8,947 nt of DNA, taken from assembly GCA_017540945.1 (NCBI GenBank), contig JAFYAB010000126.1:1-8947 (forward strand), given 5' to 3'. Source of the stretch: Oscillospiraceae bacterium. Lineage in GTDB: Bacteria; Bacillota_A; Clostridia; Oscillospirales; Oscillospiraceae. Below are positions 6,578 through 8,947 of this stretch, one piece after another. Below the pieces are notes generated by a model. That model had not been told where the DNA came from. It searched no databases and worked only from the letters and a program-made list of their open reading frames with translations. Both the position numbers and the translations under genes were made by a program. How positions within the stretch are numbered: the stretch's first letter is position 1; each line of letters begins with the position of its first letter.

Positions 6578-7666
6578 ATGAAACTGAAATCTCTGCTGAT
6601 CCTGCTGTCTGTGCTCCTGTGCGTCTTCTGTCTCAGCGGCTGCGGCCTCTTTTCCGCGGTCTTCGGCCTGTCGAAGGCGGCGGACGGAGACGAGCTCCAT
6701 GAGGATATTGCGGAATACGAGGCCCTTCTGGGCCCCGGCGCCGCCGGGAAGCTGCGGGGCAGCTTCGGCCTGAACGAGGGCATTTTCCCCGCCGCACTCA
6801 CGGAGGACATGAAGGTCGCGGGCTTCCGCTATCTGGCCCACAGCAGCCTGGACCCGGCCTTCCTGGCCTATCTCACGGTGGACTATACGCCGGAGGCCTA
6901 TGCTCTGGAGCTGGAGCGCCTGGCCGCTCTGCCCCGGACCGAGTACCGGGGCGTCTACTCCGTCACCGGCTTCGCAAACGGCACGGAGCCCTTGGCTGTT
7001 TCCGCCGGCGAGACGGGCTTTGTCTACGCCGTCAAAACTCCGGCGCGCAGGGACAGCGTGAGCTATGTGCTGCTGGAATTCTATGACCGTTTCCTGGAGC
7101 TGGAGCCCGGGGATTACATCCCGGAGGCCCTCCTGCCCCTGGGCCTGGACACGGCCTTGAACAACCCCTATTCCCGGCAGATCGCGGCGGAATACGAGCT
7201 CTACGACAAACTGCGCATAGAGACCCTGGACCTCTGCGAGCCCCTGGACCCGGCGCTGCTGCTGACCCGGACGGAGCCGGAGGCGGTCTTCTACCGGGCA
7301 GACGAGTTCAACATGGAGTTCTCCTGCGGCGGCCTGTTCAGCTATTTCGCCAATCCCGGCGGGCGGGAAGTCGCCCCCGCTTTGTTGGAGGATCTGGACC
7401 GGATCGGCGCCGTCGAGCACAGGACGGTGCTGGAGCAATTCCTGGAAGACAATCAAATCGACCTGCGGGCGCTGTCCGGCTTCGATTGGTCCCGGCAGCA
7501 GGAGCTGTACAAGCGTTACGATTTTGACGGCGTCGACGCGAAGCTGGGCGCCCTGCGGCCCCTTTGGCAGATCCTGAACGATTACGCCAGGGCCCACAGT
7601 GAGCGCTTTGAATGCCTGCGGGACGGGGAAGGGCCGGAAGCCGATACAGCCGCAAAAAGGCCTTGA
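6578..7666 (+). CDS. Lipoprotein with C-terminal DMP19/DUF4375-like domain
   Basis: A 362-residue predicted lipoprotein. A signal peptide (1-21) ends in the lipobox LSGC with Cys22, so the mature protein should be anchored outside the membrane. Residues about 38-155 resemble an uncharacterised Firmicute lipoprotein module (IFPAAL, then a stretch like AYLTVDYTPEAYALELERL). Residues about 236-345 look like DMP19/DUF4375: EFNMEFSCGGLFSYFANPGG (243-262) followed by a helix ending DRIGA and a later DFDGVDAKL segment. That family is named after a Neisseria DNA mimic, but most members are unstudied and a DNA-mimic role outside the cell is unlikely. I chose ATG 6578 over GTG 6569 because AAAGGG (6564-6569) sits 8 nt before the ATG. 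The gene starts 22 bp after the permease, so it is the fourth gene of the operon. It may assist the transporter at the surface. The lipoprotein call is strong; the domain call is moderate and made from memory of the motif. Confidence 0.8.
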   Translation: MKLKSLLILLSVLLCVFCLSGCGLFSAVFGLSKAADGDELHEDIAEYEALLGPGAAGKLRGSFGLNEGIFPAALTEDMKVAGFRYLAHSSLDPAFLAYLTVDYTPEAYALELERLAALPRTEYRGVYSVTGFANGTEPLAVSAGETGFVYAVKTPARRDSVSYVLLEFYDRFLELEPGDYIPEALLPLGLDTALNNPYSRQIAAEYELYDKLRIETLDLCEPLDPALLLTRTEPEAVFYRADEFNMEFSCGGLFSYFANPGGREVAPALLEDLDRIGAVEHRTVLEQFLEDNQIDLRALSGFDWSRQQELYKRYDFDGVDAKLGALRPLWQILNDYARAHSERFECLRDGEGPEADTAAKRP

Positions 7667-7691
7667 CAATTTTGCAAAATTCGATTACATT
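7663..7691 (+). promoter_or_regulatory. Promoter of the second lipoprotein gene, overlapping the previous stop codon
   Basis: A perfect TTGACA (7663-7668) contains the TGA stop (7664-7666) of the preceding gene. After 17 bp comes TACATT (7686-7691, four of six). Transcription would start near 7698, about 38 nt before the ATG at 7736. No terminator separates the genes, so operon read-through may also reach the second lipoprotein. Confidence 0.65.
7668..7681 (+). promoter_or_regulatory. Perfect 14-bp palindrome in the promoter spacer
   Basis: AATTTTGCAAAATT reads the same on both strands and fills most of the spacer between the -35 and -10 boxes. A dimeric repressor bound here would block the promoter. 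No regulator can be assigned, and an AT-rich palindrome of this size might have another cause. Confidence 0.4.
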
Positions 7692-7735
7692 TAGGACACA
7701 TAAGAAATTTTTTAGATATGAAAGGAGAATGTGAT

Positions 7736-8746
7736 ATGAAGAAACTGATTGCGATCCTTCTGGTTCTGCTGCTGACGGCAAGCCTCTTTGCCGGCTGCCA
7801 AAACGAGAAGAGCCCCGCCACCACCGCCGCCCCCGCCACCACTGCGGCCCCCCTTGCCCCCGCTGAGTCCGATACCCAGCACCAGAGCGAGCCTGCCGGC
7901 ACGGAGGCTCCCGCAACGGATGCCCCCGTCACCGAGGCCCCCGTCACCGAAGCTCCTGCCACCACCGAGGCCCTGGAGCCTGTGGACGTGGACGGCGCCC
8001 AACTGCTGAAGGATGCCGCGGAGAAGATGAAGGAGGTCAAGTCCCTGCGCTTCAAGATGGAGATGAGCATTGAGATCGTCGCCGATCAGCTGGGCTCCAT
8101 GGAAATGATCTACAGCGCCAACGGCGAGCATACCGCCGATCCCAACGCCACCCATCTGAAGGGCAACGTGTCCTTGTTCGGCTTTATGGAATCCCCCATC
8201 GAGGAGTACACCTTTGTGGAGGACAACAAGAGCATCTCCTACGAATGGGACAACGACGCGCAGACCTTTGAACGCTCCGAGACCGAATTGGGTGAAAAAG
8301 AGGACGAGCAGCAGGAAGCGAAAGAGTTCGACTACAGCACCCTGGACGCCGTTACCGCCAAGGACGGCGGGGAGTATGTGGTGACGGTCAACGCCACCAT
8401 GAAGCAGGCTCGCGTGCTGATGCAGCTCGGCGCCGGTGTTCTGAGCGGCAGCGAAACCACGGAGATGCTGGATGCGGACGACAGCGAGGACGAGGACGAG
8501 AAGGATGTGAAGCTCCCCATGATCTTCCGCATCGACGAGGCCAGCGGCCGCATCACCGGCTTCATCCTGGATCTGGACGAGATGCTGGCGGAATCCATGG
8601 CCGAGGACGGCGAGGACTCGGAGGATGTCGGCGAAATGCACGGCAAGCTGGCGCTGCACTACTCCGACTTTGACAGCGTTGAGACCATCGAACCCCCTGC
8701 GGAGTATGTGGAGGCAGAGCCCGACGATTGGGACGAGGAGCCCTGA
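7736..8746 (+). CDS. Lipoprotein with Ala/Pro/Thr linker and acidic C-terminal domain
   Basis: A 336-residue predicted lipoprotein. The signal peptide MKKLIAILLVLLLTASLFAG leads to Cys21 (lipobox LFAGC). Residues 26-82 are an Ala/Pro/Thr-rich linker with short repeats (PATTAA twice, APVTE twice) that probably spans the wall. A globular part begins near 86 with DGAQLLKDAAEKMKEVKSLR and a following beta-rich stretch. This resembles DUF6612 and LprG/LolA-like lipoproteins, which have a hydrophobic pocket, but that is a weak resemblance. A very acidic stretch, DADDSEDEDEKD (247-258), interrupts the domain, and the protein ends in acidic residues. ATG 7736 is preferred over ATG 7718 because AAAGGAG (7721-7727) lies 8 nt upstream. 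The gene has its own promoter and terminator. Its function is not recognised. Confidence 0.85.
   Translation: MKKLIAILLVLLLTASLFAGCQNEKSPATTAAPATTAAPLAPAESDTQHQSEPAGTEAPATDAPVTEAPVTEAPATTEALEPVDVDGAQLLKDAAEKMKEVKSLRFKMEMSIEIVADQLGSMEMIYSANGEHTADPNATHLKGNVSLFGFMESPIEEYTFVEDNKSISYEWDNDAQTFERSETELGEKEDEQQEAKEFDYSTLDAVTAKDGGEYVVTVNATMKQARVLMQLGAGVLSGSETTEMLDADDSEDEDEKDVKLPMIFRIDEASGRITGFILDLDEMLAESMAEDGEDSEDVGEMHGKLALHYSDFDSVETIEPPAEYVEAEPDDWDEEP
7814..7966 (+). repeat. Short in-frame tandem repeats coding for the lipoprotein linker
   Basis: Two 18-nt units (7814-7831 and 7832-7849) each encode PATTAA. Two 15-nt units (7922-7936 and 7937-7951, differing at the last base) each encode APVTE, and a diverged third begins at 7952. 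Unit lengths are multiples of three, so gain or loss of units would change linker length without breaking the frame. Confidence 0.7.
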
Positions 8747-8771
8747 GCCGGAGCTCTGAGAACAGAACGAA

Positions 8772-8805
8772 CAAGACCCCTGCGTCTGCGGACGCAGGGG
8801 TCTTG
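8772..8805 (+). terminator. Terminator after the second lipoprotein gene
   Basis: A perfect 15-bp stem, CAAGACCCCTGCGTC (8772-8786) with its complement (8791-8805), closes a TGCG loop. No clear T-tract follows on the plus strand, while the minus-strand exit is T-rich. It may therefore work in both directions and also shields the gene from transcription entering from the right. Confidence 0.75.
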
Positions 8806-8822
8806 CCAGAGTGTCAAAAAAC

Positions 8823-8851
8823 TGTACAAACGCCCCTGTTTCCTGTATAAT
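8823..8851 (+). promoter_or_regulatory. Promoter of the right transposase gene
   Basis: TGTACA (8823-8828, four of six matches to the -35 consensus) and a perfect TATAAT (8846-8851) are 17 bp apart. Transcription should start at about 8857-8859, only about 16 nt before the ATG at 8874. Confidence 0.7.
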
Positions 8852-8872
8852 GGAGGAAACGGGGGTGTTTGT
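8826..8872 (+). promoter_or_regulatory. 19-bp inverted repeat around the transposase -10 box, possible fold-back control of translation
   Basis: The arms 8826-8844 (ACAAACGCCCCTGTTTCCT) and 8854-8872 (AGGAAACGGGGGTGTTTGT) match at 17 of 19 positions. Both mismatches become G-U pairs in RNA, so the stem would be continuous with a 9-nt loop holding the TATAAT. The right arm contains the likely ribosome site GGGGG (8861-8865) and ends one base before the ATG. RNA from the element's own promoter lacks the left arm and cannot form this stem. Confidence 0.65.
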
Positions 8873-8873
8873 T

Positions 8874-8947
8874 ATGGAAGGCTGGCGCAGGAACGAGCGA
8901 GAGCAATTCGTTTTCACGGACCTTGAGGGATTAGTGCCGCAGGATCA
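8874..8947 (+). CDS. Probable IS1182-type transposase, N-terminus only (cut by window edge)
   Basis: Twenty-four codons are visible: MEGWRRNEREQFVFTDLEGL followed by VPQD and then the first two bases of a probable His codon. The LVP-x-DH pattern near the N-terminus is typical of IS1182-family DDE transposases, which carry a conserved leader such as ELVPKDHLLRKI. ATG 8874 is preferred; GGGGG (8861-8865) is 8 nt upstream and is present in the native transcript. An in-frame GTG at 8865 has a better-placed GGAGG (8852-8856), but that site would mostly lie before the predicted transcription start. The gene points away from the lipoprotein gene and belongs to a different mobile element from the one at the left edge. 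Confidence 0.65.
   Translation, partial: MEGWRRNEREQFVFTDLEGLVPQD

Larger units (their letters stand above)
8806..8947 (+). mobile_element. Start of a probable IS1182-type insertion sequence
   Basis: Between the lipoprotein terminator and the window end lie a promoter, an inverted repeat and the start of a transposase gene, all reading rightward out of the window. The exact left end of the element is not visible; it should lie between about 8806 and 8826. No target duplication can be checked from one end. Confidence 0.5.

Noticed and set aside
7718..7720. ATG as start of the second lipoprotein
   Set aside because: It precedes the AAAGGAG ribosome site, which serves ATG 7736 and yields a normal MKK signal peptide.
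7814..7966. Short regular repeats as a possible CRISPR array
   Set aside because: The units are 15-18 nt, directly adjacent without unique spacers, and in frame within a lipoprotein linker.
8865..8867. GTG as start of the right transposase, with GGAGG at 8852-8856
   Set aside because: The GGAGG would lie at or before the predicted transcription start and the added residues (VFV) are not family-like. It remains possible only in read-through RNA.
7712..8917. A 401-codon minus-strand frame opposite the second lipoprotein
   Set aside because: Its product is low-complexity (long Gly runs opposite the Ala/Pro linker) and it overlaps a gene with a clear signal peptide, ribosome site and terminator.
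1..8947. tRNA, rRNA or known riboswitch genes
   Set aside because: No tRNA cloverleaf with a CCA end, rRNA segment or recognisable riboswitch core was seen. The intergenic gaps are short and explained by promoters and terminators.

Overview
The window looks like a piece of chromosome from a high-GC anaerobic gut Firmicute, most likely in the Oscillospiraceae (the Flavonifractor, Lawsonibacter or Oscillibacter area). The reasons are a single-chain pyruvate:ferredoxin oxidoreductase, strong GC bias at third codon positions, canonical TTGACA/TATAAT promoters, AGGAGG ribosome sites, a YtrA-type GntR operon and many lipoproteins. This placement is inferred from composition and gene style, not from a database search.

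Layout. Positions 1-140 are AT-rich and carry, on the minus strand, the promoter and first codons of a probable IS630-type transposase. This runs directly into a YesL/DUF624 membrane-protein gene (163-885) that lacks a normal 5' end. A stem-loop terminator follows (904-950), then a near-consensus promoter (964-992) and the largest gene, nifJ (1055-4558), which encodes a complete 1167-residue pyruvate:ferredoxin oxidoreductase with all expected cofactor residues. A second perfect terminator (about 4587-4620) closes nifJ.

A strong promoter overlapped by an inverted repeat (4643-4680) then starts a tightly packed four-gene unit. It encodes a small GntR/YtrA-type repressor, an ABC ATPase, an ABC-2 permease, and a lipoprotein whose C-terminal half resembles the DMP19/DUF4375 family. 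Neighbouring frames overlap (20 and 10 bp) or are 22 bp apart, so they probably act as one autoregulated system at the cell envelope. The lipoprotein is the least understood part. Its stop codon lies inside the -35 box of the next promoter, which drives a second lipoprotein with an Ala/Pro/Thr linker and an acidic C-terminal domain. A 15-bp terminator stem follows.

The right edge (about 8806-8947) is the start of a probable IS1182-type transposase. Its promoter sits between the arms of a 19-bp inverted repeat that could fold only in read-through RNA and would then hide the ribosome site. The segment is therefore bracketed by two outward-facing transposase genes, and the left one appears to have damaged yesL. 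The candidates for something little described are the DMP19-like lipoprotein tied to a YtrA-type ABC system and the fold-back control of the right-hand transposase. The rest is ordinary.
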